A DNA stretch of 5,227 nucleotides from Casimicrobiaceae bacterium (GTDB lineage: Bacteria > Pseudomonadota > Gammaproteobacteria > Burkholderiales > Casimicrobiaceae). The first letter of the stretch is position 1; each line of letters starts with the position of its first letter. Of the stretch, positions 1 to 5,227 are shown piece after piece. Under the pieces are notes generated by a model that was given only the letters and a program-made list of their open reading frames with translations, did no database searches and was not told where the DNA came from. Location: positions 1 through 5,227 of the forward strand of contig CATPAO010000203.1 of the NCBI GenBank assembly GCA_955652025.1, written 5' to 3'. The translations under genes and the position numbers were made by a program.

Positions 1-896
1 CGGACGACGCCGAGCGCTTTCACCGGTTGCTGCTCGCGGTGTGCGTTCGCGCCGACTCACGTGCGGCGTCCGGCGGAACGCCGGTCGTGAACATCGTCAT
101 CATCGGTGCCGGCGCGACCGGCGTCGAGCTCGCGGCCGAAATCCGACAAACGACGCGTGCGCACGCCGGCTACGGTCTCGCCCATTTGGATACCGGACAG
201 GACATTCGGTTAACGCTGCTCGAAGCTTCGCCGCGGATCCTGCCGCTGTTGTCCGAAAAAGTGGCCGAGGCGGTGACGGAATTGCTGCGCGCGTTGCGCG
301 TCGACGTTCGGGCGAACGAGCGCGTGTCCGAAGTCGTCCGCGATGGCGTGCGCACCGCCGCCGGCGCGTTCCATCCGGGCGATCTCGTCGTTTGGGCGGC
401 GGGCATTCAAGCGCCGATATGGCTCGATAATCTCGACCGATTGGAAGTCAATCGCAGCCACCAGCTCGTCGTTCGCCTGACACTCCAGACGACGCGCGAC
501 ACGGACGTGTTCGCATTCGGCGACTGCGCGGCCTGCCCGTGGCCCGAGGCCGGGCGTCCCGGGGCGACGATTCCGCCGCGTGCGCAAGCGGCGCATCAGC
601 AGGCGACGCTGCTCGTCAAATCGATGCGTGCGCGAATCGCCGGTGCGCCGCTGCCCGAATTTCATTTTCGCGATTACGGTTCGCTCGTGTCGCTGGGCGA
701 GCTCTCCGCCGTCGGCAGCCTGATGGGACGCTTGATCGGCCGCAGCATGCTGGTCCAGGGATTGATCGCGCGCTGGATGTACGCGTCGCTCTACAAACTG
801 CATCAGGTCGCGATCTACGGCTACCTCCGCGTCGCGTTCGACACCGTCGGACGATTTCTGCGCCGGCGTCTCGAGCCGCGCGTCAAGCTGCATTGA
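1..896 (+). CDS. ndh: Type II NADH:quinone oxidoreductase (NDH-2 / FAD-dependent pyridine nucleotide-disulphide oxidoreductase), 5'-truncated by window edge
   Basis: Non-proton-pumping, membrane-associated flavoenzyme that passes electrons from NADH through FAD to quinone. The reading frame is open from the first complete codon at base 3 (residues DDAERFHR...) to TGA at 894-896, giving 297 residues. Family members are usually about 430 residues, so the N-terminal FAD-binding Rossmann segment lies outside the window. A TTG at 27 is not the real start, because the residues before it already match the family. Visible motifs in order: the NADH-binding glycine motif IIGAGATGVELAAE (about 99-140); the FAD-contacting DVFAFGDCAACP (about 502-540); PPRAQAAHQQA (about 574-606), the NDH-2 AQxAxQQ motif near the quinone site; and a C-terminal stretch, WMYASLYKLHQVAIYGYL, that fits the family's membrane-anchoring amphipathic helices. 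The protein ends PRVKLH. MarC follows 14 nt later, probably co-transcribed. The family is secure. The exact substrate (NADH or NADPH, ubiquinone or menaquinone) is inferred. Confidence 0.93.
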   Translation, partial: DDAERFHRLLLAVCVRADSRAASGGTPVVNIVIIGAGATGVELAAEIRQTTRAHAGYGLAHLDTGQDIRLTLLEASPRILPLLSEKVAEAVTELLRALRVDVRANERVSEVVRDGVRTAAGAFHPGDLVVWAAGIQAPIWLDNLDRLEVNRSHQLVVRLTLQTTRDTDVFAFGDCAACPWPEAGRPGATIPPRAQAAHQQATLLVKSMRARIAGAPLPEFHFRDYGSLVSLGELSAVGSLMGRLIGRSMLVQGLIARWMYASLYKLHQVAIYGYLRVAFDTVGRFLRRRLEPRVKLH

Positions 897-906
897 GGGG
901 GGAGAG
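897..906 (+). promoter_or_regulatory. Ribosome binding site for the MarC gene
   Basis: A purine run GGGGGGAGAG lies directly after the NDH-2 stop codon. Its GGAG core (901-904) is 6 nt from the GTG at 911. It decides the MarC start: the same frame is open upstream to an ATG at 539, but that stretch lies inside the NDH-2 gene and does not resemble MarC. Confidence 0.7.
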
Positions 907-910
907 CGCG

Positions 911-1516
911 GTGCCGATCGCCGAGATTTTTTCCGCTGCCGTGCTGCTTCTGCTGGTGATCGACCCGTTCGGCAACGTGCCGGTGGTCGTGTCAGCGCTG
1001 ACGCACGTGCCCCCGGCGCGCCGCCCGCGCGTCGTGCTTCGCGAATGCATAGCCGCCTACCTCATCCTGCTCGTGTTCATGCTGGGCGGGCGCACGTTTC
1101 TCAAGTGGATGCAGCTCTCCGAAGTGTCGCTCGCGATCGCCGGCGGGATCATCCTGTTCCTGATCGCGCTGCGGATGGTGTTTCGGCATCCGGAAGGCAT
1201 TTTCGGCGACGTACCCGGCGTGGAGCCCTTCATCGTCCCGCTGGCGGTGCCGGCGATCGCGGGCCCTTCGGCGCTCGCTGCGGTGATGCTGATGGCCTCG
1301 CGCGATCCCGCGCACTTGCCCGCCTGGGTCGGCGCGCTCACCGCCGCGATGATCGTCGCGACGATTGTGATGCTCGCCGCGCACGAGCTTCAGCGCGTGC
1401 TGGGCGAGCGCGGGATGATCGCGGTCGAGCGGCTGATGGGACTCGTACTGACGGCGATCGCCGTGCAGATGCTGCTCGACGGCGTGCAGACTTTCGTCGC
1501 CGGGCTCGCGCACTGA
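911..1516 (+). CDS. MarC family (UPF0056) integral inner-membrane protein
   Basis: Predicted 201-residue polytopic inner-membrane protein, the normal length for the MarC/YchE/YhgN family. The start is a GTG at 911, chosen for the GGAG Shine-Dalgarno 6 nt upstream and because the protein then begins VPIAEIFSAAVLLLLVIDPF, as the family does. Visible family motifs are DPFGNVPV (residues 18-25), PLAVPAIAGPSAL (110-122, the conserved central AGP motif) and ERLMGLVLTAIAVQML (173-188). Hydrophobic segments near residues 5-30, 45-65, 72-92, 106-130, 138-160 and 174-198 fit about six transmembrane helices. The family was once linked to multiple antibiotic resistance because of its place beside marRAB. 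That role is not supported, and the transported substrate, if any, is unknown. The gene sits 14 nt after NDH-2 on the same strand, so the two are probably one transcript. A specific symbol is not given because several paralogues exist. Confidence 0.92.
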   Translation: MPIAEIFSAAVLLLLVIDPFGNVPVVVSALTHVPPARRPRVVLRECIAAYLILLVFMLGGRTFLKWMQLSEVSLAIAGGIILFLIALRMVFRHPEGIFGDVPGVEPFIVPLAVPAIAGPSALAAVMLMASRDPAHLPAWVGALTAAMIVATIVMLAAHELQRVLGERGMIAVERLMGLVLTAIAVQMLLDGVQTFVAGLAH

Positions 1517-1618
1517 CCGTCGTGGGTCGGTCCGCGCCCATTACGGAATAGTCTGGCCGACCCGCTGTTTGGTTAAACTTTGCGGCTTGATAACCGATCG
1601 ACACCGACGGCGGAGGAT
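1517..1618 (+). other. Intergenic gap between MarC and cytochrome b561, possible promoter region
   Basis: About 100 non-coding bases. A 5-bp inverted repeat GACCG/CGGTC (1515-1519 with 1528-1532) directly follows the MarC stop but has no T-run after it, so it is at best a weak terminator candidate. The stretch 1568-1594, containing TTTGGTTAAACTTT and TTGATAA, is the only clearly AT-rich patch here and is the natural place for a promoter of the b561-YceI cluster. I could not pair a convincing -35 with a -10 at 16-18 nt spacing, so no specific promoter is called. Confidence 0.35.
1612..1616 (+). promoter_or_regulatory. Candidate ribosome binding site for cytochrome b561
   Basis: GGAGG ends 2 nt before the GTG at 1619 (GGAG with a 3-nt gap). 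The sequence is strong but the spacing is unusually tight. It is the only Shine-Dalgarno-like element near either possible start of the gene, and it falls inside the coding region if the TTG at 1580 is used instead. Confidence 0.45.
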
Positions 1619-2167
1619 GTGAGCGAGAAATACAGCGGCGCGGCGATCACGTTGCACTGGACGACGGCGGTCCTGATCGTCGCGAATCTCCTGCTGGGGT
1701 TGTCGATGGTGGCGCTGCCGATCTCGCCGCAAAAACTGCAGTGGTACCTTTGGCACAAGTGGGTCGGCATCACGGTCTTCGTCCTGACCTGCGCGCGGCT
1801 CGCTTGGCGCGCGGTCCGTCCGCATCCGTCCCCGGTGTCCATGCCCGAATGGCAACGGCGGGCCGCGGCCGTCTCGCAGGGGCTGTTTTACATTCTGTTA
1901 CTTGTCATACCCATCTCGGGCTGGCTCTACAGTTCGGCGACGGGGGTGCAGGTCGTTTATCTCGCTGTCCTCCCACTTCCCGATCTCGTGCCGAAGGACA
2001 AGGCGTTGGCCGGCGCGCTCAAGGCCGCGCATGTAACATTGAACTCGGTCCTGTTTTTGCTGGTCTGTGTGCATACTGCGGCTGCGATCAAGCACCATTT
2101 CGTCGACCGCGACACCGCCCTGTCCCGAATGCTGCCCATCTTCAGGCCCAAAGGCCCCGTCAGATGA
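1619..2167 (+). CDS. Cytochrome b561 (CybB/YodB type), di-heme inner-membrane protein
   Basis: Four-helix membrane cytochrome that binds two b hemes and exchanges electrons with membrane quinol, in some systems feeding periplasmic acceptors. From the GTG at 1619 it is 182 residues, typical for the family. Hydrophobic segments lie near residues 9-31, 44-65, 86-108 and 135-158. The four expected heme-ligand histidines are visible: H13 (TLHW), H46 (LWHKWVG), H138 (KAAHVTLN) and H152 (CVHTAAAIKHH). As I recall, these are the same positions as in the Escherichia coli CybB structure, which favours this start. A TTG at 1580 would add 13 residues (RLDNRSTPTAED...), but it has no Shine-Dalgarno and lies just after an in-frame TAA at 1574. 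The stop overlaps the ATG of the next gene (ATGA at 2164-2167), so translation of the YceI gene is probably coupled. Family assignment is strong; the physiological partner is unknown. Confidence 0.92.
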   Translation: MSEKYSGAAITLHWTTAVLIVANLLLGLSMVALPISPQKLQWYLWHKWVGITVFVLTCARLAWRAVRPHPSPVSMPEWQRRAAAVSQGLFYILLLVIPISGWLYSSATGVQVVYLAVLPLPDLVPKDKALAGALKAAHVTLNSVLFLLVCVHTAAAIKHHFVDRDTALSRMLPIFRPKGPVR

Positions 2168-2730
2168 CCGTCGCATTCCGTGCGTCCACTTGGGCGTTCA
2201 GCGTGCTCGCGCTCACAGCAGGCCCGGCCTGCGCCGACGGCGTGCTCGCCGACAAAAGCGAAATCCGCTTCGTGTCGAAGCAAATGGGCGTCAATTTCGA
2301 AGGTCGGTTTCGGAAGTGGAGGGCCGACATTGTTTTTCGGCCGAACAATCTCGCGACGTCGAAGGCCGAATTCGATATCGACCTCTCGAGCATCGACCTC
2401 GCGAGCGAAGATTCGGAATCGGAGGCCAAGGGTTCGGTCTGGTTCAACACGACAAAATTTCCGACCGCGCATTTCATCTCGACGTCGATCAAGAGTTTGG
2501 GCGGAGACAAATACGACGTCGCCGGGAAGCTTTCGATGAAGGGCATCACCAAGGACGCCGTCGTGCCGATCGTGCTCAAGAAGGATGCAAGCGGCGATCG
2601 CGTGGCCGAGGGAATCTTCACGGTGAAACGCCTCGACTACAAGATCGGCGAAGGACTGTGGACCGACACGGACACCGTCGCCAACGAAGTCGTCGTGCGC
2701 ATCCGCATGATGCTGGCGCCCGCGACTTGA
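2164..2730 (+). CDS. YceI family periplasmic protein (first paralogue, b561-coupled)
   Basis: Secreted lipocalin-like beta-barrel protein of 188 residues. Characterised YceI relatives hold a polyisoprenoid or isoprenoid-quinone chain in the barrel; the ligand here is inferred only. The start ATG at 2164 overlaps the b561 stop. The frame is open upstream to 1741, but that part lies inside b561 and has no YceI features. Residues 1-24 form a signal peptide with an AxA site (PACA before DG). The residues before C23 are GPA, not a lipobox, so a lipoprotein is unlikely. Family landmarks are SEIRFVSKQMGVNFEGRF (32-49), SVWFNTTKFPTAHFIS (91-106), GKLSMKGITKDAVVPI (121-136) and a C-terminal RLDYKIGEGLWTDTDTVANE (156-175). 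The last segment is of the kind I associate with YceI domains next to or fused to b561. No cysteine remains after signal cleavage. A small tandem repeat lies at 2377-2406. There is little Shine-Dalgarno, consistent with translational coupling. Confidence 0.92.
   Translation: MTVAFRASTWAFSVLALTAGPACADGVLADKSEIRFVSKQMGVNFEGRFRKWRADIVFRPNNLATSKAEFDIDLSSIDLASEDSESEAKGSVWFNTTKFPTAHFISTSIKSLGGDKYDVAGKLSMKGITKDAVVPIVLKKDASGDRVAEGIFTVKRLDYKIGEGLWTDTDTVANEVVVRIRMMLAPAT
2377..2406 (+). repeat. Tandem 15-bp direct repeat inside the first YceI gene
   Basis: ATCGACCTCTCGAGC (2377-2391) is followed immediately by ATCGACCTCGCGAGC (2392-2406), identical at 14 of 15 bases. It is in frame and encodes IDLSS then IDLAS (residues 72-81) in a predicted beta-strand/loop region. 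It may be a small in-frame duplication, or coincidence from similar residues and codons. Confidence 0.6.
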
Positions 2731-2750
2731 ATCCGAACCAGGCCCAAGAA

Positions 2751-2757
2751 AAGGAGG
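2751..2757 (+). promoter_or_regulatory. Strong Shine-Dalgarno for the second YceI gene
   Basis: AAGGAGG lies 7 nt before the ATG at 2765, an almost ideal match to the 16S rRNA tail and the best in the window. It fixes the start, and it suggests the second YceI is translated independently and more strongly than the first, which relies on stop-start coupling. Confidence 0.85.
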
Positions 2758-2764
2758 GGACACC

Positions 2765-3337
2765 ATGAGCTTTCGCCTGTTCGTTGCGGGTCTCGCGGCA
2801 ATCGTCGCCGCACCCGCGCTTGCCGAGGAGACTTATATGATCGATCCGGTGCACTCGCAGCCGATGTTCGAGGCGCGGCACATCGGAATGTCGACGCAGC
2901 ACGGGAGCTTCGGCAAGGCGACCGGAAAGGTGACACTCGATCGTGCCACGAAGAGAGGCTCGGTGGATGTCACCATCGATGCGGCGTCGGTCAAGACCTT
3001 CGACGCCCGGCTCGACGCGATCGTCAAGGGCGAGCGATTCTTCAACGTGGAGAAATTTCCGACGATGACGTTCACGTCGAGCAACGTGATGTTCGACGGC
3101 GACCGCGTCGTCGGAGCGGATGGCGAGCTGACGATGATGGGTGTCACCAAGCCGGTCAACCTCAAGGTCGACAATTTCACTTGCGGCGAGAATCCGTTCA
3201 ACAAAAAGCCGATGTGCGGCGCCGAGGCGACGGCGACAATCAAGCGCTCCGATTTTGGAATGACCTCCGGCCTCAACACCGCGAGCCCGGCCGATGAAAT
3301 CAAGCTGATAATCCCGATCGAGGCCTACAAAGAGTAG
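2765..3337 (+). CDS. YceI family periplasmic protein (second paralogue, paired cysteines)
   Basis: Secreted lipocalin-like barrel of 190 residues, close to the usual length of E. coli YceI. Residues 1-20 are a signal peptide with cleavage at PALA before EET. Canonical YceI landmarks are all present: YMIDPVHS (24-31), RHIGMSTQHGSFG (38-50), RFFNVEKFPTMTF (91-103), GELTMMGVTKPVNL (120-133) and KRSDFGM (160-166). C140 and C151 bracket the loop CGENPFNKKPMC. This cysteine pair recurs in many betaproteobacterial YceI proteins as I know them and could form a disulphide in the periplasm. The family binds isoprenoid lipids in solved structures; in vivo roles are mostly unknown, although some members respond to pH or osmotic stress. 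It follows the first YceI by 34 nt on the same strand and is probably in the same transcript as b561. It is clearly more canonical than its neighbour. Confidence 0.95.
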   Translation: MSFRLFVAGLAAIVAAPALAEETYMIDPVHSQPMFEARHIGMSTQHGSFGKATGKVTLDRATKRGSVDVTIDAASVKTFDARLDAIVKGERFFNVEKFPTMTFTSSNVMFDGDRVVGADGELTMMGVTKPVNLKVDNFTCGENPFNKKPMCGAEATATIKRSDFGMTSGLNTASPADEIKLIIPIEAYKE

Positions 3338-3365
3338 TTATTGCCACCCGAGTCGCGGGCGTGCG
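3338..3365. other. 28-nt convergent intergenic gap
   Basis: The YceI stop (3335-3337, + strand) and the MBL-hydrolase stop (3366-3368, - strand) face each other across 28 nt. A 4-bp stem CCCG/CGGG (3347-3350 with 3356-3359, loop AGTCG) is the only inverted repeat seen. It has no T-run on either strand, so it is not a convincing intrinsic terminator. Termination here may be Rho-dependent, or the transcripts may overlap. Confidence 0.5.
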
Positions 3366-4286
3366 TCAAGCGGGAATCAGGAAGCCTTCATCGCGGCGGA
3401 CCGCCCCCACCATTTCGAGATCGTTGACGAGCCTTCGACTAAGCTCCGTGGGCGTCTCCCGGAAAAAGCGCGCGTTGAATTCTCGATAAATCGCGACCCG
3501 ATCCACATAGGCGGGCAGCTCGGCCAACGGCAGCCGCTGCCGGTCGAGCAACGCGAACATCAGCACGACCTTGAGCGCATGACGCGCGAGCCGGGCGGGA
3601 TCGGCCTCGAACGCTGCCGTCCGTTTCAGCGCGCGCTCGACCGCGGCCGCGAATTCCGTAAACGGCTCGCCGTGGCCGGGAATCACGCTGCGGACGTCGA
3701 GCATCGCCAGCATTTCGAGCGTGGCGCGCGTTGCCGGCAACGCGGCGGGATCCATTTCCTCCGGCATCACGAAGCCGTAGCCGTTCTCCCATAGCGCGTC
3801 GCCCGAGATCAGGATTCGATGCTCGGGGTTGTAGAACACGAACGCGCGCATGTCGTGACCCGGCGCGGCGACTGCGTGCCATTCCAGGTCGCCCCAGACG
3901 TGCGTCGAATTCGCGTACAGCGTCTCGTCGACGTCGAAGCGATCGGCGGACTGGTCCGCGTAATCGAGCAACAACGTGGTGGTATCCCAGCGGGCAACGA
4001 GCGGCGCCTCGCCCTCGGGAACGGCGATCGGGCAGCCGTACGCGCGCTTCAACGCCGCGTTGCCGCCCATGTGGTCGGAGTGGCAATGCGTGTTGACGAT
4101 CTTGGCCAGCCTGCCGCCGTCGACACCCTGCCGCGACGCAACGAGCGCGAGCGTCAACGGCGCGTGACGGACGTAGCCGGTATCGATGATGACGTTGCCG
4201 TCGCCGCTCTTCAGCATGACGTTGTTCGCCGACAGCCAGTCGCGCACGAAGACACGAAGCTGCGCGGGAAAGACGGGGCGGTTCAC
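3366..4286 (-). CDS. Metallo-beta-lactamase-fold hydrolase, GTGA-coupled to mfd
   Basis: Predicted cytoplasmic, di-metal (probably zinc) hydrolase of 306 residues with no signal peptide. The start is a GTG (4286-4284) overlapping the mfd TGA. The metal-binding set is complete: H67, H69, D71 and H72 in the THCHSDH motif, H144 in APGHD, D163 in ISGDALWENG and H205 in VIPGHG. This is the glyoxalase II-like/SoxH-like arrangement. An early DWLSANNVML segment and NVIIDTGYV fit the first strands of the fold. After about residue 210 an additional helical region ends in LSRRLVNDLEMVGAVRRDEG, reminiscent of the winged-helix-like tail of some MBL hydrolases (inference). The substrate cannot be read from sequence; thioesters and other small esters are plausible, and a nucleic-acid role is not excluded. 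The coupled arrangement makes expression together with mfd likely. Confidence 0.9.
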   Translation of the reverse strand: MNRPVFPAQLRVFVRDWLSANNVMLKSGDGNVIIDTGYVRHAPLTLALVASRQGVDGGRLAKIVNTHCHSDHMGGNAALKRAYGCPIAVPEGEAPLVARWDTTTLLLDYADQSADRFDVDETLYANSTHVWGDLEWHAVAAPGHDMRAFVFYNPEHRILISGDALWENGYGFVMPEEMDPAALPATRATLEMLAMLDVRSVIPGHGEPFTEFAAAVERALKRTAAFEADPARLARHALKVVLMFALLDRQRLPLAELPAYVDRVAIYREFNARFFRETPTELSRRLVNDLEMVGAVRRDEGFLIPA

Positions 4287-5227
4287 GCCGCGGACCGTGC
4301 CGGCGCGGGCGTGAGACGCAGCAGAAAATCGCGCGCCAGCGCAACGCGCTCATCAAGCGTCGGCGCAGCGCGCTCGATGCGGATCCGGTCCGGTCCGGCG
4401 AAACGAATCCGGCCATCGCGCTGCACGAGAAGAATCAGCGCGCCGGGGTCGAACGGCGGATGCTTGATGAATTGCAGCGTGGCGCGTTCCGGACCGGCGT
4501 CGATCTTGACGACGCCCTTTGCCTTGGCGACGAGACGCAATTTGTGGCATGCGATCAACGCCTGCACCGGCTCCGGCGCGCGGCCGAAGCGGTCGGTGAG
4601 CTCCTCGCGCAAGAGGTCGAGGTCGTCGTCGGTCTCGCAGCTCGCAAGCCGCTTGTAGAGAACGAGCCGCTCGTGCACGTCGCTGCAATACGTCTCCGGC
4701 AATCGTGCCGGAACGTGGAGATTGATCTCCGTCGTCACGCCGAGCGGCTCGGACAGATCGGGCTCCCGCCCCGACTTCAATGCCGATACCGCGCTTTTGA
4801 GCATGTCGGCGTACAACTGGAAACCCACTTGCTGCATCTCGCCCGATTGCTCGTCGCCCAAGACCTCGCCGGCGCCGCGGATCTCGAGGTCGTGCATCGC
4901 GAGATAGAAGCCCGATCCCAGGTCTTCCATCAGCTGGATCGCCTCGAGACGTTTTTTCGCCTGCGCGGAGAGCGCCTCGTCGGGCGGCGTCAACAAGTAC
5001 GCGTACGCCTGGTGGTGCGAACGTCCCACGCGACCCCGCAGCTGGTGCAGCTGCGCAAGCCCGAAGCGATCGGCGCGGTCGATGATGATCGTGTTGGCGG
5101 TCGGCACGTCGATGCCGGTCTCGATGATCGTCGAGCAGACGAGCAGATTGATCCGCTGGGTGTAGAAGTCGCGCATCACGTGCTCGAGCTCGCGCTCGGC
5201 CATCTGCCCGTGCGCGACGAGCACCCG
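4283..5227 (-). CDS. mfd: Transcription-repair coupling factor Mfd, C-terminal part (5' end beyond window edge)
   Basis: DNA translocase that pushes stalled RNA polymerase off damaged DNA and recruits UvrA for nucleotide excision repair. The frame is open from the window edge (5227) to TGA at 4285-4283, giving 314 residues, compared with about 1150 for the full protein. The GTG at 5224 is an internal codon. Visible parts in order: VLVAHGQMAERELEHVMRDF from the second RecA-like domain; helicase motif V STIIETGIDVPTANTII (fragment residues about 32-48); motif VI QLRGRVGRS (about 62-70); the RecG/Mfd translocation segment containing MHDLEIRGAGEVLGDEQSG (about 111-129); then the D7 domain from about residue 165. 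D7 keeps EELTDRFG, whose E, D and R correspond, as I recall, to E. coli E1045, D1048 and R1049 in the autoinhibitory D2-D7 clasp. The final residues TPAPARSAA run straight into the MBL gene. It looks intact and housekeeping-like. Confidence 0.97.
   Translation of the reverse strand, partial: RVLVAHGQMAERELEHVMRDFYTQRINLLVCSTIIETGIDVPTANTIIIDRADRFGLAQLHQLRGRVGRSHHQAYAYLLTPPDEALSAQAKKRLEAIQLMEDLGSGFYLAMHDLEIRGAGEVLGDEQSGEMQQVGFQLYADMLKSAVSALKSGREPDLSEPLGVTTEINLHVPARLPETYCSDVHERLVLYKRLASCETDDDLDLLREELTDRFGRAPEPVQALIACHKLRLVAKAKGVVKIDAGPERATLQFIKHPPFDPGALILLVQRDGRIRFAGPDRIRIERAAPTLDERVALARDFLLRLTPAPARSAA

Noticed and set aside
210..893. Long antisense open frame (227 codons) opposite NDH-2
   Set aside because: It lies wholly opposite a well-conserved gene, is rich in Arg, Ala, Asp and Gln as expected for the complement of GC-biased codons, and shows no recognisable motif.
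539..910. Upstream extension of MarC to an ATG at 539
   Set aside because: The added residues come from an alternate frame of NDH-2 and are Arg/Ala-rich. The GTG at 911 has a good ribosome site and gives the family's normal length.
1515..1532. GACCG/CGGTC hairpin after MarC as an intrinsic terminator
   Set aside because: The stem is 5 bp with an 8-nt loop and no T-run follows, so it is too weak to call.
1741..2163. Upstream extension of the first YceI to an ATG at 1741
   Set aside because: It lies inside b561 in another frame. The ATG at 2164 starts a clean signal peptide.
2164..2235. Lipoprotein signal in YceI-1 because of a cysteine near the cleavage site
   Set aside because: The residues before C23 are GPA, with no Leu/Val/Ile at -3. 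A type I site after A24 fits better.
1133..2601. Four copies of the palindrome GCGATCGC (1133, 1253, 1454, 2594), resembling the cyanobacterial HIP1 octamer
   Set aside because: Three of the four fall in MarC where they encode Ala-Ile-Ala with the preferred GCG ATC GC codons, and the fourth encodes Gly-Asp-Arg. Codon preference explains them, and the proteins are not cyanobacterial.
1957..2766. Antisense open frame of 269 codons across b561 and both YceI genes
   Set aside because: The composition is shadow-like, and it covers the ends of several real genes, including start signals. There is no domain and no ribosome site.
3819..4658. Plus-strand open frame of 279 codons opposite the MBL and mfd genes
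   Set aside because: It is Arg/Ala-rich, spans the junction of two real genes on the other strand and has no family resemblance.

Overview
This window looks like ordinary chromosomal DNA from a GC-rich proteobacterium. I infer Betaproteobacteria. The reasons are the high GC content, strong G/C preference at third codon positions, three GTG starts among the genes whose starts are visible, and the style of the proteins: a YceI protein with a paired-cysteine loop, a CybB-type cytochrome b561, a type II NADH dehydrogenase, and a metallo-beta-lactamase-fold hydrolase coupled to mfd. The genus cannot be fixed from the sequence alone. I see no mobile element, CRISPR array, tRNA, rRNA or sign of recent transfer.

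Layout, left half (+ strand). The 3' two thirds of a type II NADH:quinone oxidoreductase gene (1-896, truncated by the window edge) is followed after 14 nt by a MarC-family membrane protein (911-1516). A gap of about 100 nt with the only AT-rich patch in the region separates this pair from a three-gene cluster. That cluster is cytochrome b561 (about 1619-2167), a first secreted YceI protein (2164-2730, ATGA overlap with b561) and a second secreted YceI protein (2765-3337, with a near-perfect Shine-Dalgarno).

Layout, right half (- strand, convergent). The C-terminal part of the transcription-repair coupling factor Mfd (4283-5227, truncated by the window edge) is followed by an MBL-fold hydrolase gene (3366-4286) that overlaps the mfd stop through a GTGA junction. 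The two convergent units end only 28 nt apart.

How the genes may work together. NDH-2 reduces membrane quinone and cytochrome b561 exchanges electrons with the quinone pool. YceI proteins are lipocalin-like periplasmic barrels, some of which bind isoprenoid quinones or other polyisoprenoids. The + strand side therefore has a membrane-redox and quinone theme, with the b561-YceI-YceI cluster as its most coherent unit. The mfd-MBL pair is a separate DNA-repair plus hydrolase unit whose functional connection is unknown. Every coding region over about 150 nt that I believe in belongs to a recognisable family, and I did not find a clearly undescribed system. The findings are modest context observations.
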